The notes: generated from the letters alone by a model not told the origin. Positions 27,595 to 36,080 are shown, numbered from the stretch's first letter. The stretch: 64,000 nucleotides of DNA from Phytoactinopolyspora halophila (GCF_003287285.1 NZ_QMIG01000010.1:62001-126000), one strand, 5' to 3'. Numbers and translations: made by a program.

Positions 27595-27625
27595 TCAGCC
27601 GCCGTACCGGGCTCCGCGGTAAAGG

Positions 27626-27655
27626 TATACTGGACCGAGTACAGTAATGCTGTAC
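27626..27655 (+). promoter_or_regulatory. Promoter -10 and operator of the DapB-like dehydrogenase operon
   Basis: A -10-like TATACT (27626-27631) is followed at about +1 by the inverted repeat GTACAG-TAATG-CTGTAC (27639-27655). A repressor bound there would block transcription. The two XRE-cupin regulators encoded by the operon are the obvious candidates. No clear -35 box was seen. Confidence 0.5.
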
Positions 27656-27685
27656 CTCGCCCGGCCGTATCTGGAGGAGCCTGAC

Positions 27686-28777
27686 ATGACCACGACGCCC
27701 GTACCACCTCGGGTCGACCACGACGGCACGTCGGAGCGCGACGGACATGGAGACGAGGAACCCATCGACGTCGTGCACGTCGGTCTCGGCCCGATCGGCC
27801 GTCAGGTTCTGGAGTACGTGACCGGCCGGCGCCGTTACCGCAGCGTCGGGGCCGTCGACATCGACCCCGATCTGGCCGGCCGGCCGCTGCGCGACATGCT
27901 GGGCGCCGACACGGATGCCGGGCCCGGTGGCGACGCTCCCGGGCCAGAGGTGCGCGTTGCCGCGGACGTCGGCGAGCTGGGGCCAGCCCGGCCCGGAGCC
28001 GTCGCCGTGCACTGCGCCGGATCCTCCCTGGAACGGGTAGCGCCGTCGTTGCGTGCCCTGCTGGCCGCCGGATACCACGTCGTGTCCACGTGCGAGGAGC
28101 TCTCGTACCCGTGGGCATCGCAGCACGAGCTGGCCACCGAACTCGACCGCGTGGCCCGCGCCAACGGCCTCGTCGTGTTGGGTACCGGCGTCAACCCGGG
28201 ATACTCGATGGACTACCTCCCGGTCGTCATGGCCGCCGCACAGCGTTCCGTACGCGGCGTCGGGGTCCACCGCGTCCAAGACGCCGGGCAGCGTCGGCTT
28301 CCATTGCAGCGCAAGGTCGGCGCAGGGCTCGGTGTCGACGAGTTCGCCGAGCGGGTGCGTGAGGGGAGCATCCGCCACGTGGGCCTGCCCGAATCCGCGC
28401 GGATCATCGACCGGGCGCTGCGCTTGGGCTGCACGGACTTCACCGAGACGATCGATCCGCTCGTCGCGAGCTCTCCGGTGGCCTTCGGCGGCGGCACCGT
28501 CGCCGCCGGTCACGTCCTCGGGATTGACCAGCAGGTGCTCGGTACGCGCGGGGGAGACACCGTGATCAGGCTCCACCTGCAGATGGCCGTGGGTCTCGAT
28601 GACCCCAGGGACGTGATCACACTTGACGGCGAGCCAGGCCTCGAGACGGTCGTCCGCGGCTTGCACGGAGACGCGGCGACCGCGGCCGTCGTCGTCAACT
28701 CGCTGGGACGCGTCCGCGTCGCGGCCCCGGGGCTGCGGACTGTCGACGAGATTCCGGCCTCGCCCCTGAACCTGTGA
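27686..28777 (+). CDS. DapB-like NAD(P)-dependent dehydrogenase
   Basis: 363 aa. A disordered N-terminus of about 25 residues precedes the Rossmann start DVVHVGLGPIGRQVLEYV. VVSTCEELSYPW near residue 134 and TGVNPGYSMDYLPVVMAAA near 168 recall the 2,4-diaminopentanoate dehydrogenase and DapB-like amine dehydrogenase group. The substrate could be a diamino acid or a related amine. GGAGGAG lies before ATG 27686; an ATG at 27647 falls inside the operator and is unlikely. Two XRE-cupin genes follow closely. Confidence 0.75.
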   Translation: MTTTPVPPRVDHDGTSERDGHGDEEPIDVVHVGLGPIGRQVLEYVTGRRRYRSVGAVDIDPDLAGRPLRDMLGADTDAGPGGDAPGPEVRVAADVGELGPARPGAVAVHCAGSSLERVAPSLRALLAAGYHVVSTCEELSYPWASQHELATELDRVARANGLVVLGTGVNPGYSMDYLPVVMAAAQRSVRGVGVHRVQDAGQRRLPLQRKVGAGLGVDEFAERVREGSIRHVGLPESARIIDRALRLGCTDFTETIDPLVASSPVAFGGGTVAAGHVLGIDQQVLGTRGGDTVIRLHLQMAVGLDDPRDVITLDGEPGLETVVRGLHGDAATAAVVVNSLGRVRVAAPGLRTVDEIPASPLNL

Positions 28778-28796
28778 ACCGGCCGGGACGGAGCTG

Positions 28797-29360
28797 ATGG
28801 GAGTCGACCCGGAACCAGACGCCGTCGGGGAACGCATCCGGATGCGGCGTCGTGAGCTGGGGCTCACGCTGCAAGACCTCGCCCACCGGACCGGGTTTTC
28901 GAGGAGTTTCCTGAGCCAGGTCGAGATCGGGCGATCGCGGCCGTCGGTGAGCGCCCTGGCACGGATCCGCTCCGCGCTCGACATGACGACGTCGATGTTC
29001 ACCGCCGACGAGCCGGATCGCCGCGTTCGTGTGGTGCGCAAGGACCGGCGCAAGGCGGTGGCGTATCCGGGCGGGCGCCACCCCCTGGAGCTGCTCACAC
29101 CGGACCTGCAGCGCCGGTTCGAAGTCACCCTCTCGCACGACGCCCCGGGTCCGTGGCACGATGCCGAACCACCCGAGCCCGCCGGAGAAGTGTTTGGATT
29201 CGTCCTGGAGGGTGCCTACGAGATCGAGATGGATGCGGAGGTCCATACCGTGCGCACGGGTGACAGTATCCATGCCACTCCCCGGGGGCCGTATCGCGTG
29301 CGGGTGGCGAGCGACGGGCCGGCCCGCGCCATCTGGATCGCGATCCCACCGGCCTTCTGA
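28797..29360 (+). CDS. XRE-family regulator with C-terminal cupin (first)
   Basis: 187 aa. Helix-turn-helix at about residues 10-65 (ERIRMRRRELGLTLQDLAHR, then FSRSFLSQVEIGRSRPSVSA). The cupin domain in residues 85-185 has GFVLEGAYEIEMDAEVHTVRTGDS. The metal-binding histidines usual in cupin motif 1 are not obvious; the motif reads AGEVFGFVLEG. It probably senses a small molecule and represses its own operon. Its TGA overlaps the ATG of the second XRE-cupin gene. Confidence 0.88.
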   Translation: MGVDPEPDAVGERIRMRRRELGLTLQDLAHRTGFSRSFLSQVEIGRSRPSVSALARIRSALDMTTSMFTADEPDRRVRVVRKDRRKAVAYPGGRHPLELLTPDLQRRFEVTLSHDAPGPWHDAEPPEPAGEVFGFVLEGAYEIEMDAEVHTVRTGDSIHATPRGPYRVRVASDGPARAIWIAIPPAF

Positions 29361-30058
29361 TGGCGAATGCAGGTGACGGCGCGGCGATGAACGAGCCGCG
29401 AGACTCGCGAGACTCGCGGGAGACGGCAGGGCCGGCGGGGCAGGGAGTGAGCCGTGCCGAGCTGGGCCGGCGGCTTCGTTCCATCCGACAAGCGCAGGGA
29501 TACAGCCTGCAGAACATCGCCGAGCAGGCCGGGCTTTCCAAGAGCTTCGTCAGCCAGCTGGAACTGGGACACACGGCTGCGTCGCTGGGGACGCTCAAGC
29601 GGATCTGCGCCGTGCTCGACATCCCGGTGTGGGCGCTGCTCGACGATGAGCCCGACAAGCCTGGCGGGCCGGGCGAGCCAGGAGATGCTCCGGGAGCTCG
29701 TGACGGGGAGTCCGGGTCGGGCTCGGTGGCGATCGTGCGGCACGACCGGCGCAAGGTTCGCCGGTATCCGGGTTCGGACACCGAGATATCGCTGCTGACG
29801 CCGGATCTCGACCGAAAGATCGAGGTCACGTTGAGCGTGCTGCAGCCCGGTGAGGGCTACGGGCACGAGACCTACACCCACCGGGGCGAGGAGTTCGGCC
29901 TCGTCCTGTCCGGCACGTACGAGGTGACCGTAGACGGGGTGGCGTACGTGCTGGAAGAAGGCGACAGCATCTACTTCTCCAGCCGGTTGCCACACCGCAC
30001 CCGCGCCCTGGGCGACACTCCGGTCACGACGTTCTGGGCCGTCACGCCTCCCTCGTAA
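29360..30058 (+). CDS. XRE-family regulator with C-terminal cupin (second)
   Basis: 232 aa. Helix-turn-helix at about residues 32-88 (RLRSIRQAQGYSLQNIAEQA, then LSKSFVSQLELGHTAASLGT). A Gly/Pro-rich linker and a cupin follow. HETYTHRGEEFGLVLSGTYE has the H-x-H-like and E residues of a metal-binding cupin, unlike its upstream neighbour. The paralogous pair is encoded back to back (TGATG). An internal ATG at 29387 is an alternative start. It may bind the operator ahead of the dehydrogenase alone or with its partner. Confidence 0.88.
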   Translation: MANAGDGAAMNEPRDSRDSRETAGPAGQGVSRAELGRRLRSIRQAQGYSLQNIAEQAGLSKSFVSQLELGHTAASLGTLKRICAVLDIPVWALLDDEPDKPGGPGEPGDAPGARDGESGSGSVAIVRHDRRKVRRYPGSDTEISLLTPDLDRKIEVTLSVLQPGEGYGHETYTHRGEEFGLVLSGTYEVTVDGVAYVLEEGDSIYFSSRLPHRTRALGDTPVTTFWAVTPPS

Positions 30059-30115
30059 GCGCCGAGCGCCAGAGATCCGAGAGCGTCCGTCCGGCCGATG
30101 TCGGAGAACGGCAGT

Positions 30116-31444
30116 TCAGTGCGCCGACGTGACGTCGTCGTGCCCTCGGGTTGCCTCGTCGTGCCCGCGCGTGGCGCCGTCGTCCCCGCCGCCAGGTGCG
30201 AGCTCCTGCAGGATCGTTTCGAGCCGGTCGAGGTGTGCGCGGATCCACGGCAGCTCGGTGGGCTCCTCGGCAGCGAGGGCGGCACACTGCTCGGCCTCGT
30301 CGGTCCCGTACAGCATGCTGGTGGCCAGCCGGATCCGCAGCGCCTTGTCGCCGCCTTCGAACTCGGCGCCCGGCACGGTGCCCATGCCGTAGCTGTCCAG
30401 CAGGTATGTGGCCAGCTCGGCTCCGCTGGTGACACCGTGGGCCGCGAGGTGTTCCCGCCAGGGCTGGAAGTCCGGGTAGAGGTAGAAGGCGGCCTGCGGG
30501 GTGGGCACGGGGATGCCGGCACTGGTCAATCGGTCGCACACGGCCCGGGCGACGGCGCCGTGCAGCCGGCGGCTGCGATCGACCCGCTCGACTAGCTGGT
30601 CGGGTTCGCTGAGGGCGAACGCCGCTGCGTGTTGCACGGGTGTGGCGGGACTGGACCAGATCTCGCTGGCCACGCCCGCGACACCGGAGTGCAGCTGCTG
30701 GCCGGCCGCGCTGTCGGGGAAGCGGGCCAGGCCCATCCGCCAACCGCCCAGCGCGAGGTTCTTGCTCAAGCCGGTGGTGACCACGGTGCGTTCCGGAGCG
30801 AATTCGGCGGGGCTGTGCACGAGCGTCACGTCGTCGTGCACGAGGTCCCGGTAGATCTCATCGGAAACGATCACGAGATCGAGTTCGCGCGCGACCTCGG
30901 CGAGCCGTTCGACGGTGTCCCGGGAGGGAACGGTGCCGGTGGGGTTGTCCGGGACGGTGACGATGACGGATCGCACATCCCGACCCAGCGATCTGGCCTG
31001 GGTCACGGCCGTCTCCAGCAGTTCGGGCTGCGGGACGCCGCCCTGGCCCGGCGCCGCGGGTACGTGAACCGGCTGGGCACCCGTGAGGCGTGCCTGGGCC
31101 GCGTAGCTTACCCAGCTGGGTGCGGGGACCACGACGTCGCCGCCGAGGCTGAGCAGAAGGCCGTAGAGCAATGGCTTGCTTCCCGGGCCGACGATCATCA
31201 GGTCGGGATCGGCCGGCAGCGCGCGCCGTTGCCAGTAACCGGCGGCGGCGGTGCGGAGTTCGGGTAACCCGGTGACGGGCCCGTAGCTGTTGTGATGTCC
31301 GTGCGCCGACAGTGCCTCGCGCAGGGCCGGATGGACGGGTAGGCCGGCCTCGCCGAATCCGAGCGGAAGTACCGGGAGACCGGCGCGGCGGCGCTTCTCG
31401 AGAGCCTCGTTGATCGCCAGCGTCGCTGATACGGGCACGGACAT
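30116..31444 (-). CDS. PLP-dependent aminotransferase, class I/II
   Basis: 442 aa fold-type I aminotransferase. The substrate region NSYGPVTGLPELR near residue 49, VPDNPTGTVPS near 167 and the PLP lysine in TTGLSKNLALGGWRMG near 226 are all present. The last 30 residues contain a His/Asp repeat (ATRGHDEATRGHDD). The ATG at 31444 lacks a good ribosome site, so the transcript may be short-leadered. It is divergent from the LysR gene, which is its probable regulator. The substrate is not visible; aspartate-like and branched-chain enzymes share these motifs. Confidence 0.88.
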   Translation of the reverse strand: MSVPVSATLAINEALEKRRRAGLPVLPLGFGEAGLPVHPALREALSAHGHHNSYGPVTGLPELRTAAAGYWQRRALPADPDLMIVGPGSKPLLYGLLLSLGGDVVVPAPSWVSYAAQARLTGAQPVHVPAAPGQGGVPQPELLETAVTQARSLGRDVRSVIVTVPDNPTGTVPSRDTVERLAEVARELDLVIVSDEIYRDLVHDDVTLVHSPAEFAPERTVVTTGLSKNLALGGWRMGLARFPDSAAGQQLHSGVAGVASEIWSSPATPVQHAAAFALSEPDQLVERVDRSRRLHGAVARAVCDRLTSAGIPVPTPQAAFYLYPDFQPWREHLAAHGVTSGAELATYLLDSYGMGTVPGAEFEGGDKALRIRLATSMLYGTDEAEQCAALAAEEPTELPWIRAHLDRLETILQELAPGGGDDGATRGHDEATRGHDDVTSAH

Positions 31445-31561
31445 GCGTAAACAACTCCGAACTGTGTCTCGGGGATCGGATACGTGTGCTATCACTCAGC
31501 ATGCCGTACTAAGAGCATCGCAACAAGCGATTCTTTTTTGGGTATACATTAAGCTGTACTT

Positions 31562-32512
31562 ATGCTTGATTTCCAACGCCTTCGTGTGCTCCGAGAATTC
31601 GCCCGACGCGGGACAATTGCGGCAACAGCGCAGGCTCTCGGATACACGGCGTCGGCGATCTCCCAGCAGCTGGCCAGCCTGGAGCGTGAGATCGGCACGG
31701 CGCTGCTCGACCGCCACGCCCGCAGCGTCGAGCTGACCGACGCCGGGCGGCGGCTGCTCGGTCATGCCGACGGAATTCTCAGCGCTGTCGAGGCAGCCGA
31801 GTCCGACGTTGCGGCTGCAGCGGGCGAAGCGGCAGGCCAGATCACCGTTACCGCGTTTCCTTCCGCTGCTGTGGCATTCGCGCCGCGGCTGGCAGGTGGC
31901 CTCCGGCCACACCGGCGGGTGCAGCTCGTCCTCCGGCAAGCCGCCGGTGCGGTCGGCACGCGGAGGGTCAGCACCGGCGATGCCGACGTCGCTCTGGCCG
32001 AGGGCTGGTCCGGCAGCGTGCCGGACTCGCTCGGTGGGCGCCTGAGGGTGCGCCGTCTCCTGCGGGATCCGCTGGTCCTGGCCGTGCCCAAGCGACATCG
32101 CCTGGCCGACCCGGAACGGCCGGTCGAGCTGGCAGCGCTGCTCGACGAATCGTGGATCGTCGCGCCGCCGGGCGAGCCGTCGCGTGGGGGAATCGAGCAG
32201 TTGCTCGCGCCCTATGGGGGTGCTCCCGCAGCGGCATGGGAGTTCGAGGGCCAGGGCACGATCCTGAGCCTGGTGGCGCGTGGCATCGGCATCGCCGCCG
32301 TTCCCTCACTTGCCCTGGCACTGCGCACGGGTGGTGTGCGATTCCGCCAGCTTCCGGAAGACGTGCCGGTGCGAGATATCTACAGTGTCGTACGGACCGC
32401 CAGCATCGAGCGGCCGTCCGTCGCCGTGACGTTGAAGGTCCTCGCCGATGCCGCCACCACGGTGGAGCGAGAGCTCTCTTCCCTCCTGGAGTCCAGGAAT
32501 GGTGCCCGCTGA
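31562..32512 (+). CDS. LysR-family transcriptional regulator
   Basis: 316 aa. The N-terminal winged helix (LRVLREFARRGTIAATAQAL, then YTASAISQQLASLEREIGTA) is typical. An effector-binding domain begins near residue 90 (GQITVTAFPSAAVAFAPRL). A TATACA box lies 20 bases before the ATG, so the leader is very short. Divergent placement from the aminotransferase suggests that gene is its target. The 117-base intergenic region must carry its binding site. Confidence 0.9.
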   Translation: MLDFQRLRVLREFARRGTIAATAQALGYTASAISQQLASLEREIGTALLDRHARSVELTDAGRRLLGHADGILSAVEAAESDVAAAAGEAAGQITVTAFPSAAVAFAPRLAGGLRPHRRVQLVLRQAAGAVGTRRVSTGDADVALAEGWSGSVPDSLGGRLRVRRLLRDPLVLAVPKRHRLADPERPVELAALLDESWIVAPPGEPSRGGIEQLLAPYGGAPAAAWEFEGQGTILSLVARGIGIAAVPSLALALRTGGVRFRQLPEDVPVRDIYSVVRTASIERPSVAVTLKVLADAATTVERELSSLLESRNGAR

Positions 32513-32572
32513 AAGGGTGCACCGCTGAAGGCCGGGTGCGTGGTCTGTTGTGGCATGCGCGTGCGCGCCACG

Positions 32573-32920
32573 TTATTCTTCTTGTTGGGGGCGGAGCGGG
32601 TCGTGGCCGACGTTCATCAACCGGTGGCGGCGCCGTTCGTCGGTGGACAGTTCCTCGCGCGGCTGTGCCGACGTCTCTTCTTCGACCACGTCGATGACTT
32701 TCTGCATGACGATGAGATCATCGCCCGTGAGGTCGGAGCGGCGCTTGCCGAGGATCGATAGGACGGCGAGCCCCAGCGGTGCTGGCCCGGACGGGCCAGG
32801 CTGCGGTGTGAGATCCGGTTCGACCCCGAGCCACTCGCGTAGCTCTCGCGAGGTCATGTTCACGACCTCGTGAAAGCGGTCCCAGAGTGCCTCGACTTGG
32901 GGAGAGGTGTGGGTCGCCAT
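32573..32920 (-). CDS. DUF3140 protein
   Basis: 115 aa. VEALWDRFHEVVNMTSRELR near residue 9 is the start of the DUF3140 domain, followed by a helical segment DDLIVMQKVIDVVEEET. The C-terminus is basic and Arg-rich. It is divergent from the group-2 sigma factor with 226 bases between. The family has no assigned function that I know. Confidence 0.8.
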   Translation of the reverse strand: MATHTSPQVEALWDRFHEVVNMTSRELREWLGVEPDLTPQPGPSGPAPLGLAVLSILGKRRSDLTGDDLIVMQKVIDVVEEETSAQPREELSTDERRRHRLMNVGHDPLRPQQEE

Positions 32921-33077
32921 GGTGCTACCTGTCACCACTTCTATATGGGGAACATGGGACATTTGACGATTTGAAGAATGCTTTACCCGCATGATGCTGA
33001 CCCATGCGTGAGTGTCATCGTGGGGTACTCGTGGGAACGGTTTCGACGAAGGTGTCACGGAGACGAGCAGCGACAAT

Positions 33078-33104
33078 GGGAATAAGCGCGACATGCCTGA
33101 CGTC
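33078..33104 (+). promoter_or_regulatory. SigR/SigH-like promoter of the group-2 sigma gene
   Basis: GGGAAT at 33078-33083 is followed by 18 bases and GTC. The SigR-family consensus is GGGAAT-N18-GTT, so only the last base differs. The start codon is 43 bases further on. In mycobacteria sigB is driven by stress ECF sigma factors, which makes this placement sensible. Inferred by eye. Confidence 0.45.
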
Positions 33105-33146
33105 ACGCACGGGTAGTGAGAAAGAGAGAGGAGGTGGGAGCAACCG

Positions 33147-34139
33147 ATGGCACTCGTAAACGGACATGACAATGGTACTGCCGCGCAGCGTGAGGAGCCA
33201 CGTGAGCAGGACGAGGATTACGATCTCGTCGGGCAGTACCTGAAACAGATCGGTTCGACCGCCTTGCTCTCTGCCGAGGAGGAAGTCGAGCTCGCGAAGC
33301 GGATCGAGGCCGGACTCTATGCCTCGGAGATCCTGCGTGCCGTCGACGCGGGTGAGCGTGATCTACCCGAGGGCGTGCAGCGTGCAGAACTCGAGGCCAT
33401 CGCTGACGACGGCATGGCGGCGAAGGACCACATGGTTCGGGCGAACCTCCGGCTCGTCGTCGCTGCGGCGCGCAAGGTCTACCGCAACACCGGTATGTCC
33501 TTCTTGGACGTTGTCCAGGACGGCAATCTCGGCCTGATCCACGCCGTCGAGAAGTTCGACTACGCGCGCGGATACAAGTTCTCCACCTATGCGATGTGGT
33601 GGATTCGGCAGGCGATCGAGCGTGGCCGGACTGAGAAGGCGAGAACGATCCGGCTGCCCGCGTACCAGGTCGAGAGCATCTCCAAACTGGCACGCGCGGA
33701 GCGCAAGCTGCAACTGAAGCTAGGTCGCGAACCGACCCCGGAGGAAGCGGCCGAAGAGGCGGACATGACCGTCGACCGGGTCGAGAATCTGCGAGAGCTC
33801 TCGCGAGATGTGATCAGCCTGGATACACCGGTTGGTGACGAGGGCAACGCCAACGTCGGCGACCTCATCGAGGACACGGAGGTGCTCCAGGCGCCGGATG
33901 TCGCGGAGTTCCAGGCCCTGGGCCAGGAGCTGCGAGCGATCGTGGATACCCTGTCGCCACGCGAAGCCATGATCATTACGTTGCGTTTCGGCCTGCACGA
34001 CGGGCGGCAGCACTCGTTGCAGGAAGTCGGCGAGCGTGTCGGCCTGACCAAGGAGCGGGTCCGCCAGCTGGAGAAGCAGGCCCTGGCCGACCTGCGGGAT
34101 CCGGCCCGGCACGAGCCTCTCCTCGAATGGGCCAGCTGA
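33147..34139 (+). CDS. Group-2 RNA polymerase sigma-70 factor (SigB/HrdB-like)
   Basis: 330 aa. Region 1.2 LVGQYLKQIGSTALLSAEEE, region 2 VVAAARKVYRNTGMSFLDVV with GLIHAVEKFDYARGYKFSTY, then AMWWIRQAIERG. Region 3 is near residue 175 and region 4 is GLTKERVRQLEKQALADLR. No long region 1.1 is present, so this is not the housekeeping factor but a non-essential group-2 type as in SigB of mycobacteria. GGGAG lies 6 bases ahead of the ATG. A SigR-like promoter upstream suggests stress control. Confidence 0.93.
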   Translation: MALVNGHDNGTAAQREEPREQDEDYDLVGQYLKQIGSTALLSAEEEVELAKRIEAGLYASEILRAVDAGERDLPEGVQRAELEAIADDGMAAKDHMVRANLRLVVAAARKVYRNTGMSFLDVVQDGNLGLIHAVEKFDYARGYKFSTYAMWWIRQAIERGRTEKARTIRLPAYQVESISKLARAERKLQLKLGREPTPEEAAEEADMTVDRVENLRELSRDVISLDTPVGDEGNANVGDLIEDTEVLQAPDVAEFQALGQELRAIVDTLSPREAMIITLRFGLHDGRQHSLQEVGERVGLTKERVRQLEKQALADLRDPARHEPLLEWAS

Positions 34140-34155
34140 ACCCTTCCCCACCCTT

Positions 34156-34210
34156 CCATGATCATGAACACTAGCTGACCATAGAGGTCGAGTAGTGTTC
34201 ATGATCATGG
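34156..34210. repeat. Dispersed palindrome, copy B
   Basis: Perfect 18-base arms CCATGATCATGAACACTA and its reverse complement, at 34156-34173 and 34193-34210. The centre is GCTGACCATAGAGGTCGAG, with GACC and GGTC pairing inside. It lies between the convergent ends of the sigma factor and yjbQ genes, where it could end transcripts on both strands. Confidence 0.85.
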
Positions 34211-34211
34211 G

Positions 34212-34625
34212 TTATGCGGCGGGGAGGAAGGACAGGCGGAACCTGCGGTGCTGGTTGTCGACGTTGGTGTCGACGAGCACGACACTCTGCCATGTGCCGA
34301 GATCGGGCTCACCGCCGTCCACCGGGATCGACATCGACGGAGCGATGAACGCCGGTAGAACGTGATCGCGTCCGTGGCCGGGGCTGCCATGCCGGTGCCG
34401 ATAGACGTCGTCGGGCGGGAGCAGCCGGTCGACGGCATCGGCGAGGTCTGACTCGCTGCCCGCTCCGGTCTCGATGATCGCGAGTCCTGCCGTCGCGTGG
34501 GGTACGAACACGTGACACAGGCCGTCACCGTGGCCGCGACAGAACCGCCGTATCTGCGCGGTGAGGTTGGTTACCAGCTCGGTGCCCGTGTGTATCTCGA
34601 ACGTTTCGCTTTTCACACTCCCCAT
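34212..34625 (-). CDS. YjbQ/UPF0047 family protein
   Basis: 137 aa. The family pattern is complete: VFVPHATAGLAIIETG near residue 40, YRHRHGSPGHGRDHVLPA near 75 and the final SVVLVDTNVDNQHRRFRLSF. Some members have a thiamine-phosphate synthase activity in vitro, but the cellular role is unclear. ATG 34625 is preceded after 2 bases by a 16-base palindrome. The gene runs convergent to the sigma factor gene. Confidence 0.9.
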   Translation of the reverse strand: MGSVKSETFEIHTGTELVTNLTAQIRRFCRGHGDGLCHVFVPHATAGLAIIETGAGSESDLADAVDRLLPPDDVYRHRHGSPGHGRDHVLPAFIAPSMSIPVDGGEPDLGTWQSVVLVDTNVDNQHRRFRLSFLPAA

Positions 34626-34627
34626 TG

Positions 34628-34643
34628 TCACGCGTACGCGTGA
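34628..34643. promoter_or_regulatory. 16-base perfect palindrome ahead of yjbQ
   Basis: TCACGCGTACGCGTGA is perfectly palindromic and ends two bases before the yjbQ start codon. Its position over the translation start could make it an operator near a leaderless transcript start. No regulator can be assigned. Confidence 0.4.
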
Positions 34644-34760
34644 ACTCCGGGGCAGGGTCAGGGCTGTCCCTGAGGCATGGACCGGCGGCGGCGAGGACAA
34701 TCGAAAGAAGTCAGGGAGAAAAGTCAGCTGGATGACACCTGACGAATGAAGGAGAGGGCG

Positions 34761-34949
34761 ATGAATATGTCCACAGGAATGAAGCTCCTCATCGGAGCTG
34801 GCGGCGTCCTGCTGGCATGGATGTTGCTGCCGTTCTGGTTCGTGCTGCTCGTGCTGGTGGGGCTCCCGGTGGCGGCTTATCTCATGCTCGACGATTCCCA
34901 GCGTCGGCGCCTGAAGGGCCATGCTCGCCGCCGCTCCATCGATCACTGA
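34761..34949 (+). CDS. Small membrane protein
   Basis: 62 aa. LLIGAGGVLLAWMLLPFWFV and LLVLVGLPVAAYLML form one long or two short membrane spans, followed by a basic tail QRRRLKGHARRRS. GGAGAG stands 6 bases before the ATG. Unknown small membrane proteins like this are common near actinobacterial membrane genes. The DUF368 gene follows 54 bases later. Confidence 0.65.
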   Translation: MNMSTGMKLLIGAGGVLLAWMLLPFWFVLLVLVGLPVAAYLMLDDSQRRRLKGHARRRSIDH

Positions 34950-35003
34950 ACCAGGGCTGAGGGCCGCACCCTGCCCGCCTTTGGGTGGGGTTAGTGTGCC
35001 GGG

Positions 35004-36080
35004 GTGGCTATGGATGAGACCGGAGCGGCGAGGCGTCGGACGAGGGACGAGGGAGACGTCGAGCGTGACGATGTGGCGCGGGCGGCGAGGCGTCGGACGA
35101 GGGACGAGGGAGACGTCGAGCGTGACGACGTGACTGGAGGCGCCGAGCGTGCCTCGTGGTCGGCGCGGGCACTGAACCTGGTACGCGGCGGACTGATCGG
35201 CACGGTCGAGACGGTGCCGGGTGTGAGCGGCGGCACGGTGGCGCTGGTGGTGGGCGTCTACGAAACGATCATCACCTCGGCGGGGCATTTCCTGTCCGGT
35301 TTGCGCTTGGCGATCGCGGACGGCGTCCGTGGCCAGGGGTTGTCTCGCTCCGCCGCCGAGTTCCGGCAGGTCGCGTGGAACACGATCGTGCCGCTGCTTG
35401 CCGGGATGTTCGCCGCGCTCGTGATCATGGCGCGGCTGTTGGAGACGTGGGTCGAGGACTATCCGGTACAGACCCGGGCATTGTTCTTCGGTCTGGTGCT
35501 CGCGTCGCTGTGGGTGCCCTTTTCGATGGTTGGCCGGTGGGCGCTGCGGGATGTCGCTACGGCTGTCGTTGTGGCGATCGCGGCGTACGTGGTGGTCAGC
35601 ATCCCACCCGGAAATATGGAGTCGACGCCATTGGTGATCGTGCTTGCTGCGGCGGTCGCCGTGTCGGCTCTCGTGCTTCCCGGCCTGTCGGGGTCTTTCC
35701 TGTTGCTGACGTTCGGGTTGTACGAACGTACGCTGTCGGCGGTCAATGATCGCGACATGGCGTATCTGGGGTTGTTCATGCTGGGCGCCGCCATCGGGCT
35801 GGTGTCGTTCGTCAAGCTACTCCAGTGGCTGCTGGAACATCACCGGCGCGTCGCGCTCGTCGTTCTCACCGGTGTGATGGCGGGATGCCTGCGGGCGTTG
35901 TGGCCGTGGCAGGACGACGATCGCTCGTTGGGGGCGCCGGCGGATGACGCGGGAACGGCTGCTCTCCTCGGCGTTGTGGGGTTCCTCGTCGTGGCTGTCT
36001 TTCTGGTGATCGCGCGGCGTTTCGCGTCGACGAAGGTCGCTGCCTACCAGCCCGGATCGACGTCTGGCACCCCCGCCTAG
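35004..36080 (+). CDS. DUF368 (PopT-type polyprenyl-phosphate transporter) protein
   Basis: 358 aa. After an unusual charged N-terminus the DUF368 core starts at LNLVRGGLIGTVETVPGVSG, with GGTVALVVGVYETII after it. About eight or nine spans follow, including VLPGLSGSFLLLTFGLYERT near residue 226. DUF368 proteins have been identified as polyprenyl-phosphate recyclers (PopT) in other bacteria. Residues 8-45 are two in-frame copies of a 19-residue unit AARRRTRDEGDVERDDV. GTG start with a TAGTGT box 6 bases upstream suggests a leaderless transcript. Confidence 0.88.
   Translation: MAMDETGAARRRTRDEGDVERDDVARAARRRTRDEGDVERDDVTGGAERASWSARALNLVRGGLIGTVETVPGVSGGTVALVVGVYETIITSAGHFLSGLRLAIADGVRGQGLSRSAAEFRQVAWNTIVPLLAGMFAALVIMARLLETWVEDYPVQTRALFFGLVLASLWVPFSMVGRWALRDVATAVVVAIAAYVVVSIPPGNMESTPLVIVLAAAVAVSALVLPGLSGSFLLLTFGLYERTLSAVNDRDMAYLGLFMLGAAIGLVSFVKLLQWLLEHHRRVALVVLTGVMAGCLRALWPWQDDDRSLGAPADDAGTAALLGVVGFLVVAVFLVIARRFASTKVAAYQPGSTSGTPA
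35025..35128. repeat. Tandem 57-base repeat inside the DUF368 gene
   Basis: Bases 35025-35071 recur exactly at 35082-35128 (47 identical bases, period 57). It is in frame and doubles a 19-residue charged segment at the cytoplasmic N-terminus. The near identity points to a recent duplication. Confidence 0.9.

Noticed and set aside
28797-30058. XRE genes as antitoxins of toxin-antitoxin pairs
   Set aside because: Both carry full cupin domains and no small toxin-like gene is next to them.
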